Of a stretch of 64,000 bases of DNA, positions 23,704 through 31,739 are shown piece by piece; position 1 is the stretch's first letter; every line of letters begins with the position of its first letter. The translations under genes and the position numbers were made by a program. The notes beneath the pieces were generated by a model. The model was not told the origin of the DNA. It did no database searches and worked only from the letters and a program-made list of their open reading frames with translations. This stretch comes from Streptomyces sp. JH34 (lineage in GTDB: Bacteria; Actinomycetota; Actinomycetes; Streptomycetales; Streptomycetaceae), in the NCBI RefSeq assembly GCF_029428875.1, contig NZ_JAJSOO010000001.1, forward strand, positions 4,154,001 to 4,218,000, read 5' to 3'.

Positions 23704-25581
23704 GTGCCGCACACCGATCCCAGCCGTTCGCCCGACCCGAAGGACCCGGAGGGCCGCGACCGTACCGAGGAGGATCGCGCCCGTATCGAGGCGTCGCTGA
23801 CCGCCCCGGGTGCTCCGTTCGCCGTGGTGCGCGCCGAGCACGGGCCGCTCGTCTACGCGAACGGCCCCCGCACCCTGCGTGAGTTCGTCGAGACCACCTG
23901 GGCGTTCGGCGACCAGCCGTTCCTCGTCTCGGGGGAACGCACCTGCTCGTACGGTGAGTTCTTCGCGGCCGCCTCCGCGCTGGCCCGGCGGCTCACCGAC
24001 GCGTACGGGCTCCGCCCCGGGGACCGGGCCGTCGTGGCGATGCGTAATCACCCCGAGTGGCAGATCGCGTTCTGGGCGGTGCAGCTGGCCGGGCTCGTCG
24101 CTGTCCCTCTCAACACGTGGTGGACCGAGGGGGAGTTCGGCCACGCCCTCGACGACTGCGAGCCGGCCGTGCTGCTGGTCGACGCGGAGCAGTTGCCGAA
24201 GGTGGCCGGGTGGAGCCACAGGGCAGGGGCACGCCTCGTCGTCTTCCGCGACGCGGGAGAGGTCCCGGCCGGTGCTGAGCGGTACGCGGACCTCCCCGAG
24301 CCCGATCCGTCGGCGGCGCCGCCCGAGGTGGAGGTCCGGCCCGAGGACGATGCCACGATCATCTACACCTCCGGCACGACGGGGCGGCCCAAGGGGGCGG
24401 TGGCCGCCCATCTCGCGCAGGCGGGCGCGGCACTCAATCCGCGCTACCAGGCGGCGGTCTCCGCGCTGTGCCGTGGGGTCATCCCCGGGCAGGGGCCCGC
24501 CCCGGTCACTCTGATGACGTTCCCGTTCTTCCACGTCGCGGCGTTCACCAGTCTGTACGCGGCGATGTCGACGGGCGGCACCCTCGTCCTGATGCCGAAG
24601 TGGGACGCCGGAGAGGCACTGCGGCTGATCCGGCGGCACGGGGTCACCCACTACGCGGGCGTCCCGGCCACCGCGCTGGAGCTGCTCGCTGCGGCGGAGC
24701 GCGCCGGCGACGGTCTGGAGAGCCTGAAGGGGCTCAACACCGGCGGGGCGGCGGCTCCGCCGGACCTGGTCGCGCGGCTCACGGCCCGGCACGGCGAGCG
24801 GATCGAGCCGCGCAACGGCTACGGGCTGACCGAGACCAGTGGCGGGGTGCTGGCCAACTTCGGTGCCGCGTACCGGGCTCATCCGGACTCCGTGGGCACT
24901 CCGACGCCGGTCACCGAGGTGCGGATCGCCGGTCCCGCGGGCGAGGCGCTTCCCGACGGCGAGGCCGGTGAGCTGTGGTTGCGCGGCCAGTCCCTGGTCC
25001 GTGGCTACTGGTGCGACGAGGCGGCGACCGCCGGGGCGTTCGCCGGCGGCTGGTTCCGTACGGGGGATCTCGCCGTCGTCCGGGACGGGCGGGTGTACGT
25101 CGTCGACCGGATCAAGGACATGGTGATCCGGGGCGGCGAGAACGTGTACTGCGTGGAGGTCGAGGCCGCGCTGCACGACCATCCCGACGTCGAGGACGCC
25201 GCGGTGCTCGGTGTCCCGCATCCCGTGCTGGGGGAGGAGGTCGCGGCGGTCGTCCGGGTGCGCCCGGGTGCCGTCGCGACGGCGGAGGCACTGCGGGCCC
25301 ACGTGGGCCGGACGCTGGCAGCGTTCAAGGTGCCTGCTCATGTGCTGGTGACACGGGAGCCGCTGCCCCGGAACGCGGCGGGGAAGATTCTCAAGAGGGA
25401 GCTGCGCGGCACGCTTCTGCAGCGGCCCGTCGAAGGGGAAGGACCTGCGGCAGGTCAGGAGCGGCCCGTCGAAGGGGAAGGACCTGCGGCAGGTCAGGAG
25501 CGGGCGGGCGAAGGGGAAGGGGGAGGGCCTGCGGCCGGTCAGGAGCGGCCCAGCAGGGGCGCAGGGCTCACGGACGGGTGA
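23704..25581 (+). CDS. AMP-binding protein, fatty acyl-CoA/carboxylate-CoA synthetase
   Basis: This is a 625-residue ANL-superfamily enzyme that adenylates a carboxylic acid and transfers it to CoA. The P-loop YTSGTTGRPKG spans residues 221-231. The core motif GYGLTETSGG, the hinge region GWFRTGDLAVV..GRVYVVDRIKDM, and the C-terminal lysine in RNAAGKILKRELR are all present. The acid is not determined. GTG 23704 is used because a GGAGAG site precedes it. After residue 570 the protein continues into a tail made of a 13-residue tandem repeat (RPVEGEGPAAGQE), which is outside the enzyme fold. The last 14 bp overlap the convergent protease gene. Confidence 0.92.
   Translation: MPHTDPSRSPDPKDPEGRDRTEEDRARIEASLTAPGAPFAVVRAEHGPLVYANGPRTLREFVETTWAFGDQPFLVSGERTCSYGEFFAAASALARRLTDAYGLRPGDRAVVAMRNHPEWQIAFWAVQLAGLVAVPLNTWWTEGEFGHALDDCEPAVLLVDAEQLPKVAGWSHRAGARLVVFRDAGEVPAGAERYADLPEPDPSAAPPEVEVRPEDDATIIYTSGTTGRPKGAVAAHLAQAGAALNPRYQAAVSALCRGVIPGQGPAPVTLMTFPFFHVAAFTSLYAAMSTGGTLVLMPKWDAGEALRLIRRHGVTHYAGVPATALELLAAAERAGDGLESLKGLNTGGAAAPPDLVARLTARHGERIEPRNGYGLTETSGGVLANFGAAYRAHPDSVGTPTPVTEVRIAGPAGEALPDGEAGELWLRGQSLVRGYWCDEAATAGAFAGGWFRTGDLAVVRDGRVYVVDRIKDMVIRGGENVYCVEVEAALHDHPDVEDAAVLGVPHPVLGEEVAAVVRVRPGAVATAEALRAHVGRTLAAFKVPAHVLVTREPLPRNAAGKILKRELRGTLLQRPVEGEGPAAGQERPVEGEGPAAGQERAGEGEGGGPAAGQERPSRGAGLTDG
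25423..25545 (+). repeat. 39-bp tandem repeat at the 3' end of the acyl-CoA synthetase gene
   Basis: Two perfect 39-bp copies (25423-25461 and 25462-25500) are followed by a diverged 45-bp copy (25501-25545). Each encodes a version of RPVEGEGPAAGQE, and the frame is kept. Confidence 0.9.
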
Positions 25582-26845
25582 TCCGTATCCGGTAGTTTCC
25601 GTCGGGGGATTTCTCCAGCACGGATATCCGTATGCCGTCGGCCCGGTCGGTGAACGTCTCGCCGGGTTCGAACGGGGCGTCGGAGAGCTCGGTGTGGACG
25701 TTCGGCCGGCGGGTGCATCCGCCGCTGTCCTCGGTACTGTCCTCGACGGCGACGGGCCCCTGTCCGGTGTCCACGTCGGAACTCACCTTGTAGATGAGGA
25801 CGCCGGGCCGGCAGACGGCCTCGTCGTTGCCCTCCGTGGTCCGTACCTCCACCGCGTAGCCGGACTGCGCGCTCACCGGTACGAAGACCAGCTTCGGGCC
25901 CCCTGTCGTGGCCAGCGGTTCCAGGACGTGGTCGCTGGTGCCGGGCATGGCCGCGCAGTTGACCTGGTCGCTGTCCAGCCAGCCGAGCTTCCACTTGTGC
26001 CAGCCCAGGAGGTCGTTGTTGGCCCCCCAGTCCTCGGACATGATGTCCCAGTGCCCCACGGAGCCGCCGCCCTCCATCGTGTAGAGGTCGGGCAGCCCGA
26101 AGACGTGGCCGTTCTCGTGGGGGAGCACCCGGTAGCCGGTCTCCGCGTAGGAGCCCGAGCCGTCGTCCTGCCGGCTGTAGACGAAGGAGGTGTTGGAGAG
26201 CGGGACGCCGTCGGCGAAGGGCGCGTCGTCGTTGCCGGAGAAGGTCACGGACAGGACGGTGTCCAGCGCGGAGGGCCCTGCGTTGGGGGTGACCAGCACG
26301 TTGACCAGGTCGTACTCGGAGAAGTCGACCTTCGGGTCGGCGACGGTCACGAGGTCCTTGACCATCTTGCGGTAGCCCGGTTCGTACGGTGAGCCGCGTT
26401 CTATCCCGTACTCGGAGAACGGCAGCGGCATCCGGAGCCAGTCCTTCACGGGCGCCTCGGGCAGATAGGTGAGCCGGCCGTAGGAGCTGGTGCGGAACCA
26501 GTCGGAGGTCTGCGGGAAGAATTCCGCGAGCCGGTCCGCCGCCGGTTCCTTCGCCTCCGCGTCGGGGAAGTCGATCATCAGGTTCAGGGCTCTGATCCGG
26601 CCGGTGGAGCGCGCGTAGCCCGGTGGTGTCGGTATTCCCTCCGACATCTGCACGCCCATGGCCGTGGGTATCCGGCACGGTGCGAGACCGGTGCCCCGCG
26701 GTGTGGCCACCGGTCCGGCGGACGCCCGGCTGGCGACCGGGAGGGTGGTGCTGGCCGATGCCGTCGTCGCGATGACCAGGGCCGTAGCCCCTGCGAGGGC
26801 GAGGGGGCGGCGATGTCCGCGTGTCCGGTGGCGTGGCTGCTGCAT
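25568..26845 (-). CDS. secreted M6-type metalloprotease domain-containing protein
   Basis: This is a 425-residue exported protease. A basic N-terminus (MQQPRHRTRGHRRP) followed by LALAGATALVIATTASA is a Sec signal peptide. The zinc motif HENGH (H243-H247) is followed by the M6-like VFGLPDLYTMEGGGSVGHWDIMSEDWGANN, in which further metal ligand and Met-turn residues lie. The family (immune inhibitor A-like) degrades extracellular proteins. The start is ATG 26845, which begins the signal peptide. It is divergent from the TetR/MFS pair but separated from it by about 250 bp. Confidence 0.88.
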   Translation of the reverse strand: MQQPRHRTRGHRRPLALAGATALVIATTASASTTLPVASRASAGPVATPRGTGLAPCRIPTAMGVQMSEGIPTPPGYARSTGRIRALNLMIDFPDAEAKEPAADRLAEFFPQTSDWFRTSSYGRLTYLPEAPVKDWLRMPLPFSEYGIERGSPYEPGYRKMVKDLVTVADPKVDFSEYDLVNVLVTPNAGPSALDTVLSVTFSGNDDAPFADGVPLSNTSFVYSRQDDGSGSYAETGYRVLPHENGHVFGLPDLYTMEGGGSVGHWDIMSEDWGANNDLLGWHKWKLGWLDSDQVNCAAMPGTSDHVLEPLATTGGPKLVFVPVSAQSGYAVEVRTTEGNDEAVCRPGVLIYKVSSDVDTGQGPVAVEDSTEDSGGCTRRPNVHTELSDAPFEPGETFTDRADGIRISVLEKSPDGNYRIRITRP

Positions 26846-27002
26846 AGGGCGTCGCCTTCGGTCCGCGGCAGCCGGCCGGCCCCGGGCTGCGCTCACGCGA
26901 TCAGCCTGAGCCGGGTCGTGGGGGACCGCTCGCTGGGTGCGCCGAAGGAGGGTATTTCTGCTCACTCCCGTTTGTGGCTCAGGTCACACGGTTCGGTGAA
27001 AT

Positions 27003-27066
27003 AACCGGGGACGCTCTCCCCGTTTGCACCTGTGTCCCCAGCTAACCGGGGACACGGTCCCCGGTT
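27003..27066. promoter_or_regulatory. two operator-like palindromes upstream of the TetR gene
   Basis: AACCGGGGA (27003-27011) and TCCCCGTTT (27017-27025) form the first dyad. AACCGGGGAC (27044-27053) and GTCCCCGGTT (27057-27066) form a perfect second one with a 3-bp spacer. Their centres are 41 bp apart, about four helical turns, and a half-site (TCCCC) lies between them. They end 35 bp before the GTG of the TetR gene, whose own product is the likely ligand. Confidence 0.6.
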
Positions 27067-27101
27067 GCGCCGGAGGGCCGCACGCACCGGAGGGAAGGGC
27101 C

Positions 27102-27770
27102 GTGTCCGTGAAGTCCGTCGACGAAACCGTCACCTGTGCCGCTCGGCGCCGTACGCCCCGCCCGCGGGCCGACGCGCTGCGCAACCGGGAGCGGATCGTG
27201 GTGGCCGCGCGTGAGATGTTCGTCGAGTTCGGGCCGGACGTGCCGCTCGACGAGGTCGCACGCAGGGCCGGGGTCGGCAACGCCACGCTCTACCGGAACT
27301 TCCCCGACCGGGCGGCCCTGATCCACGAGGTCGTCCTCGCCGTCACATCCCGTACCACCGACCGGTTGGAAGAGGCCGTCGCGGCCGAGTCCGACCCCTT
27401 CGCCGCGCTCAGCCGCTTCGTGCACGCGGCGGCCGACGAACGGATCGGCGCCCTGTGCCCGATGCTGGCCGGCGGTTTCGACACCGACCATCCCGACCTG
27501 CTCAGCGAGCGGCGTCGCCTCGAAGAGGCCGTCGAAGGGCTCGTCGAGCGAGCCATGTCCGCAGGGAGGCTGCGCACCGACATCGCCGTCGGTGACGTGC
27601 TCGTCGCCCTCTCCCAGCTCACCCGGCCGCTGCCCGGCGTCGCCTGCCTGGACATCGACCGGTTCACCCACCGTCATCTGCAGCTCTTCCTGGACGGCCT
27701 GGAATTCCCGGCCCGCTCCGAGCTGCCCGGATCGGCGGCGACCTTGGAGGACCTGCGCGCGGGGTCCTGA
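27102..27770 (+). CDS. TetR/AcrR family transcriptional regulator
   Basis: This is a 222-residue repressor with an N-terminal helix-turn-helix (ADALRNRERIVVAAREMFVEFG..VPLDEVARRAGVGNATLYRNFPDRAALI) at residues 20-75, and a helical ligand-binding domain. GTG 27102 is chosen because GGAGGGAAGGG precedes it; in-frame codons further upstream would run through the palindromes. The gene is followed 194 bp later by an MFS drug transporter in the same direction. This is the standard repressor-efflux pair, so the pump is its likely target. Confidence 0.9.
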   Translation: MSVKSVDETVTCAARRRTPRPRADALRNRERIVVAAREMFVEFGPDVPLDEVARRAGVGNATLYRNFPDRAALIHEVVLAVTSRTTDRLEEAVAAESDPFAALSRFVHAAADERIGALCPMLAGGFDTDHPDLLSERRRLEEAVEGLVERAMSAGRLRTDIAVGDVLVALSQLTRPLPGVACLDIDRFTHRHLQLFLDGLEFPARSELPGSAATLEDLRAGS

Positions 27771-27964
27771 CGCCCGCGCACCGGAGAACCGACCCACAGA
27801 CCCACGGCCCCCTGCGGCCAGCACCCGCCCCATGAATCCGGCCCGGCCCTGACACAGGGGTCCGGCCGCCGGTTCAGCCCGCCCTTTCTCGGCTCCGTAC
27901 ACGGGTCCGTCCGCGTCCCGTCCGCCGAATTCGCAACTTCTCGTGTCCCTAGGTGGCTACTCCC

Positions 27965-29485
27965 ATGTCGAAAACAGCCGGCACCCTTCCGGATCCCAGT
28001 CGCTGGAAAGCGCTGGCGTTCATCGCCCTCGCCCAGCTGATGGTCGTGCTCGACGCGACCATCGTGAACATCGCCCTGCCGTCGGCCCAGACCGACCTGG
28101 GCATATCCGACGGCAACAAGCAGTGGGTGATCACCGCGTACGCGCTCGCGTTCGGCGGGCTGCTGCTCTTCGGTGGACGCATCGCCGACCTCTGGGGCCG
28201 TAAGCGGACCTTCCTGGTCGGCCTGATCGGCTTCGCCCTGGCCTCCGCGCTCGGTGGTGCCGCCACCGGCCAGGCCATGATGTTCGGCTCGCGCGCCCTG
28301 CAGGGTGTCTTCGGGGCCCTGCTCGCACCGGCCGCGCTCTCGCTGCTCGCGGTGATGTTCACCGACGCCAAGGAGCGCGCCAAGGCCTTCGGTATCTACG
28401 GGGCCATCGCCGGTGGCGGTGGCGCGGTCGGCCTGATCCTGGGCGGCTTCCTCACCGAGTACCTGAACTGGCGCTGGACCTTCTTCGTCAACATCCCGTT
28501 CGCCGTGCTCGCCGCCGCGGGTGCGTACTTCGTCATCCGGGAGCCGGCCGGAAGCCGCAACCGCTCCCCGCTCGACATCCCCGGCGTCGTCCTGTCCACG
28601 CTGGGCCTGGTGGCCCTGGTCTACGGCTTCACCCGCGCCGAGTCTGCCGGCTGGTCGGACTCGCTGACCATCGGCATGTTCATCGCCGCCGGTGCACTGC
28701 TGATGGCCTTCGTCGTCACCGAGTCGCGGGTGAAGTCCCCGCTGCTGCCGCTGCGTGTCCTGACCGAGCGCAACCGCGGTGGGGTCTACCTGTCGCTGGG
28801 GCTCGCCATCATCGCGATGTTCGGGCTCTTCCTCTTCCTCACCTACTACCTGCAGGTGGTCAAGGGGTACACGCCGGTCAAGACCGGTTTCGCGTTCCTG
28901 CCGATGATCGCGGGCATGATCACCGGTTCCACCCAGATCGGCGCGCGGCTGATGACCCGGGTCCCGCCGCGGCTGCTGATGGGCCCCGGTTTCCTGGTGG
29001 CGGCCATCGGCATGCTGCTGCTGACCCAGCTGGACATCGACACCTCCTACGCGGCCGTCATCCTGCCGGGCCAGCTGCTGCTGGGCCTGGGCATGGGAAC
29101 GGCGTTCATGCCGGCGATGTCGCTGGCCACGCACGGTATCGAGCCGCGTGACGCGGGTGTGGCCTCCGCGATGGTGAACACCTCGCAGCAGGTCGGCGGT
29201 GCCATCGGTACGGCGCTGCTCAACACCATCGCCGCCGGTGCCACCACCGCGTACATCGCCGACCACGCGGCCGGTGCGTCCGACCCGAAGCTGCTTCAGC
29301 TGCAGGCCATGGTGACCGGCTTCGCCTCGGCCATCTGGTGGGCGGTCGGCATCCTGGTCGTCGCCTCGGCGATCGCGGTGACGCTGATCAACACCGGACG
29401 TCCGGGCACCGGTTCGGCATCCGGCTCGGGGGACCTGGCGGACGGCGTCGAGGACGAGTTCAAGATCCCGGTCGTCGCCCACTGA
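27965..29485 (+). CDS. MFS transporter, DHA2 (EmrB/QacA) 14-helix drug efflux family
   Basis: This is a 506-residue proton antiporter with 14 predicted helices. Motif D1/C-type sequences are present: LAQLMVVLDATIVNIALPS at helix 1, GRIADLWGRKRTFLVG (motif A) after helix 2, and GAIAGGGGAVGLILGGFL in helix 5. It is predicted to export amphipathic drugs or a natural product under control of the TetR gene upstream. ATG 27965 has AGGTGG about 10 bp upstream; GTG 27953 is an alternative four codons earlier. The C-terminal tail is hydrophilic and acidic. A strong terminator follows at 29491. Confidence 0.92.
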   Translation: MSKTAGTLPDPSRWKALAFIALAQLMVVLDATIVNIALPSAQTDLGISDGNKQWVITAYALAFGGLLLFGGRIADLWGRKRTFLVGLIGFALASALGGAATGQAMMFGSRALQGVFGALLAPAALSLLAVMFTDAKERAKAFGIYGAIAGGGGAVGLILGGFLTEYLNWRWTFFVNIPFAVLAAAGAYFVIREPAGSRNRSPLDIPGVVLSTLGLVALVYGFTRAESAGWSDSLTIGMFIAAGALLMAFVVTESRVKSPLLPLRVLTERNRGGVYLSLGLAIIAMFGLFLFLTYYLQVVKGYTPVKTGFAFLPMIAGMITGSTQIGARLMTRVPPRLLMGPGFLVAAIGMLLLTQLDIDTSYAAVILPGQLLLGLGMGTAFMPAMSLATHGIEPRDAGVASAMVNTSQQVGGAIGTALLNTIAAGATTAYIADHAAGASDPKLLQLQAMVTGFASAIWWAVGILVVASAIAVTLINTGRPGTGSASGSGDLADGVEDEFKIPVVAH

Positions 29486-29490
29486 ACGGT

Positions 29491-29518
29491 GCGCCGGACC
29501 GGGGGACCGGTCCGGCGC
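29491..29518. terminator. stem-loop terminator after the MFS gene
   Basis: GCGCCGGACCGG (29491-29502) and CCGGTCCGGCGC (29507-29518) form a perfect 12-bp stem with a 4-nt loop, 5 bp after the MFS stop. It also lies downstream of the convergent MarR gene and may serve both. Confidence 0.7.
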
Positions 29519-29584
29519 CGGGCCGCCGGGCGTGACGCCTGACTGCCTTCGATGCCGGTCCCGGCATGTCTGCCCTGGCTCCGC

Positions 29585-30088
29585 TCAGCGGAGCCAGGGC
29601 AGATCCGCGTCCGTGCCCTCCGGCTGCAGGCCGGTGGCGATGACCTGCATGATCTCGCCGAGGCTCTCGACCTGCTGAGGGCTGAGCCGGGCGAACATCG
29701 CCTGGCGCACGGCCTCGACGTGTCCCGGTGCGGACCGCGCCAGCATGTCGTAGCCCTCGTCGGTGAGGACGGCGTTCTGGCCGCGCTTGTCGGAGGGACA
29801 CTCCTCGCGGCGGACCCAGCCGTTCTTCTCCAGTCGTGCGACGGCGTGCGAGAGACGGGACCGGGTGATCTTGGCGTCCTTGGCCAGCTCCGTCATGCGC
29901 TTCCGGCGCCGGGGGGCCTGGGAGAGGTTGACCAGCAGGCCGTAGTAGGTGTGCGGCATGCCGGCGTCGCGCTGCAACTGGCGGTCGAGGTGGTCCTCCA
30001 TGAGCGTGGTGGCATGGAGGTACGCGCGCCACACGCTCTGCTCTTCGTCGGTGAGCCACCGGGGCCCACCGGGTGATGCCGTGGTCAT
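29585..30088 (-). CDS. MarR family transcriptional regulator
   Basis: This is a 167-residue winged-helix repressor with the MarR core TYYGLLVNLSQAPRRRKRMTELAKDAKITRSRLSHAVARLEKNGWVRREECPSDKRGQNAVLTDEG, including the DKRG wing. ATG 30088 is preferred (GGAG 3-6 bp upstream) over GTG 30097. It is divergent from a LigB-type dioxygenase gene; TTGAA-type dyads in the gap make control of that gene likely. Induction by a phenolic or electrophile ligand is a family-based guess. Confidence 0.9.
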   Translation of the reverse strand: MTTASPGGPRWLTDEEQSVWRAYLHATTLMEDHLDRQLQRDAGMPHTYYGLLVNLSQAPRRRKRMTELAKDAKITRSRLSHAVARLEKNGWVRREECPSDKRGQNAVLTDEGYDMLARSAPGHVEAVRQAMFARLSPQQVESLGEIMQVIATGLQPEGTDADLPWLR

Positions 30089-30156
30089 GTACTCCACTGT
30101 ACGACCTTTTCTTGAAAGTTGAACTAGATAGAGCTAAGGTCTCCGGTAGTTGGAAC

Positions 30157-30168
30157 TTGAAGATTCAA
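30157..30168. promoter_or_regulatory. TTGAA-GA-TTCAA dyad in the MarR/dioxygenase gap
   Basis: A 5-bp inverted repeat with a 2-bp spacer lies between the divergent MarR and dioxygenase genes. Related TTGAA elements occur at 30112-30116 and 30119-30123 nearer the MarR gene. The AT-rich sequence stands out here and is consistent with MarR operators and promoters. Confidence 0.4.
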
Positions 30169-30280
30169 AGATTCGGGTCCGAAGAGCCGATCCGCCGAAT
30201 CCCAGGTGCTCGCGCGGATGCCCGTTCCCGGTACCTGTAGAGAACACACATACCTTGATCGGCAGAGGAATGGGAGTGTC

Positions 30281-31063
30281 ATGACAGTCACCGCGGAACG
30301 TATGCCCGCCCTCTACCTCTCGCACGGTGCGCCGCCGCTCGCCGACGACCCGGTGTGGCCCGGCGAGCTGGCCGCCTGGTCGGCCGGGCTGCCCCGCCCC
30401 AAGGCGATCCTGATGGTCTCCGCGCACTGGGAGGAGGCCCCGCTCGCCCTCGGTGCCGTCCAGCCCGTGCCGCTGGTCTACGACTTCTGGGGCTTCCCCG
30501 AGCACTACTACCAGGTCCAGTACGCCGCTCCGGGAGCCCCGAAGCTCGCGGACGACGTCCGCAAGCTGCTGCGCGGAGCCGGGACCCCGGTCCAGGACAT
30601 CCCCGACCGCGGTCTCGACCACGGGGCGTACGTGCCGCTGGTCGAGATGTTCCCGGGCGCCGACATCCCCGTCCTGCAGATCTCGATGCCGACGCTCGAC
30701 CCGCAGAAGCTGATGGCCATCGGCCGCAAGCTCGCCCCGCTGCGGGACGAGGGTGTGCTGATCGTCGGCAGCGGCTTCTTCACGCACAACCTGGCGGCGC
30801 TGCGGCACGCCGGCGGTGGCACCCCCGGCTGGTCCGCCGAGTTCGACGACTGGGGGCACCGGGCGCTCCAGGCGCAGGACGTCGACTCCCTGCTGGACTT
30901 CGAGCACGCCTCACCGGCCGGCAGGCTGGCCCACCCGCGCACGGAGCACTTCGCGCCGCTGTTCGTCACGCTCGGCGCGGCCGAGGCCGAGCTCGATCAG
31001 GGGCGCAGTGTCATCGACGGCTTCTGGATGGGGCTGGCGAAGCGCTCGGTGCAGTTCGGCTGA
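30281..31063 (+). CDS. class III extradiol dioxygenase (LigB/DODA-type)
   Basis: This is a 260-residue metal-dependent ring-opening dioxygenase-family protein related to 4,5-DOPA extradiol dioxygenase and E. coli YgiD. Candidate metal ligands and catalytic histidines are H15 (LSHGAPP), H49 (SAHWE), H114 (GLDHGAYVPL) and H223 (RTEHFAPLF). It probably cleaves or binds a catechol-like compound in the cytoplasm; the substrate is unknown. ATG 30281 is chosen because GGGAG lies 5 bp upstream. Its 3' end overlaps the convergent acetyltransferase gene by 53 bp. Confidence 0.9.
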   Translation: MTVTAERMPALYLSHGAPPLADDPVWPGELAAWSAGLPRPKAILMVSAHWEEAPLALGAVQPVPLVYDFWGFPEHYYQVQYAAPGAPKLADDVRKLLRGAGTPVQDIPDRGLDHGAYVPLVEMFPGADIPVLQISMPTLDPQKLMAIGRKLAPLRDEGVLIVGSGFFTHNLAALRHAGGGTPGWSAEFDDWGHRALQAQDVDSLLDFEHASPAGRLAHPRTEHFAPLFVTLGAAEAELDQGRSVIDGFWMGLAKRSVQFG

Positions 31064-31592
31064 GCAGCGGCTTCTCGTACCAGGAGACGTCCCGGTAGCG
31101 GCCGAACTTGCGGCCCACCTCCTCGTACGTCCCGACGAGGCGGAAGCCGAAGGCGTCGTGCAGCCGGACCGACGCCTCGTTGGGCAGGGCGATCGCGGCG
31201 TAGGCGCGGTGGAGGTCCTCGTCGGCGAGAGCCTCGAAGAGGGCCTTGTAGAGAAGCGTGCCGACGCCGCGGCCCGTGGTGCCCGGCGCGCAGTACACGC
31301 TCACCTCGACCGAGGTGCTGTACGCCGCCTTGGGGCGGTACGGGCTGCTGGTGGCATACCCGAGGACATGTGGTGCGTCGTCCCGGGTACCAGGGTCCAG
31401 AGCAACCAGAAGCCGATGGGGGCCGTCTTGCGGGTGGGAGCGCAGCCAGGGCAGTCGCTCCTGCGGGGTGAACGTCACCGTGTCGAATGTGAGCGCGGTC
31501 TCACGGACGTAATGGTTGTAGATGTCCGTGAGGGCCTCCAGATCGGCCTCCACTCCGGGTCTGACCTGGAGCTCTGTGGGTATCTGCACCAT
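31011..31592 (-). CDS. GNAT N-acetyltransferase, phosphinothricin acetyltransferase (PAT/Bar)-like
   Basis: This 193-residue GNAT enzyme has the PAT-type opening VRPGVEADLEALTDIYNHYVRETALTFDT. The acetyl-CoA loop follows as GTTGRGVGTLLYKALFEAL, and ASVRLHDAFGFRLVGTYEEVGRKFGRYRDVSWYEKPL closes the fold. Relatives acetylate phosphinothricin or amino-acid sulfoximines; the native substrate here is not shown. ATG 31592 is preceded by GGGAGGACAG. It is convergent with the dioxygenase, and the stop lies inside that gene's 3' end. Confidence 0.9.
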   Translation of the reverse strand: MVQIPTELQVRPGVEADLEALTDIYNHYVRETALTFDTVTFTPQERLPWLRSHPQDGPHRLLVALDPGTRDDAPHVLGYATSSPYRPKAAYSTSVEVSVYCAPGTTGRGVGTLLYKALFEALADEDLHRAYAAIALPNEASVRLHDAFGFRLVGTYEEVGRKFGRYRDVSWYEKPLLSRTAPSASPAPSRSRR

Positions 31593-31651
31593 CTGTCCTC
31601 CCGTTGGAGGCGACAGGGTACTGCATGATCCCGAAAGTGAATGGTCCCCGT

Positions 31652-31678
31652 GGGAATTCTGTCCGGATTCCAGTCGTT
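31652..31678 (+). promoter_or_regulatory. SigR-type promoter of hrdD
   Basis: GGGAAT (31652-31657) is followed, after exactly 18 bp, by GTT (31676-31678), matching the GGAAT-N18-GTT consensus of the thiol-stress sigma factor SigR. It ends 61 bp before the hrdD ATG. Streptomyces hrdD is a known SigR target, which supports the call. This promoter lies in the 147-bp gap between divergent genes. Confidence 0.7.
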
Positions 31679-31739
31679 GTTTCCATCGGATGCAGGGCAC
31701 CCGGGAGGGTGTCGCGACCTACTCAGCAAGGGAGCTCGC

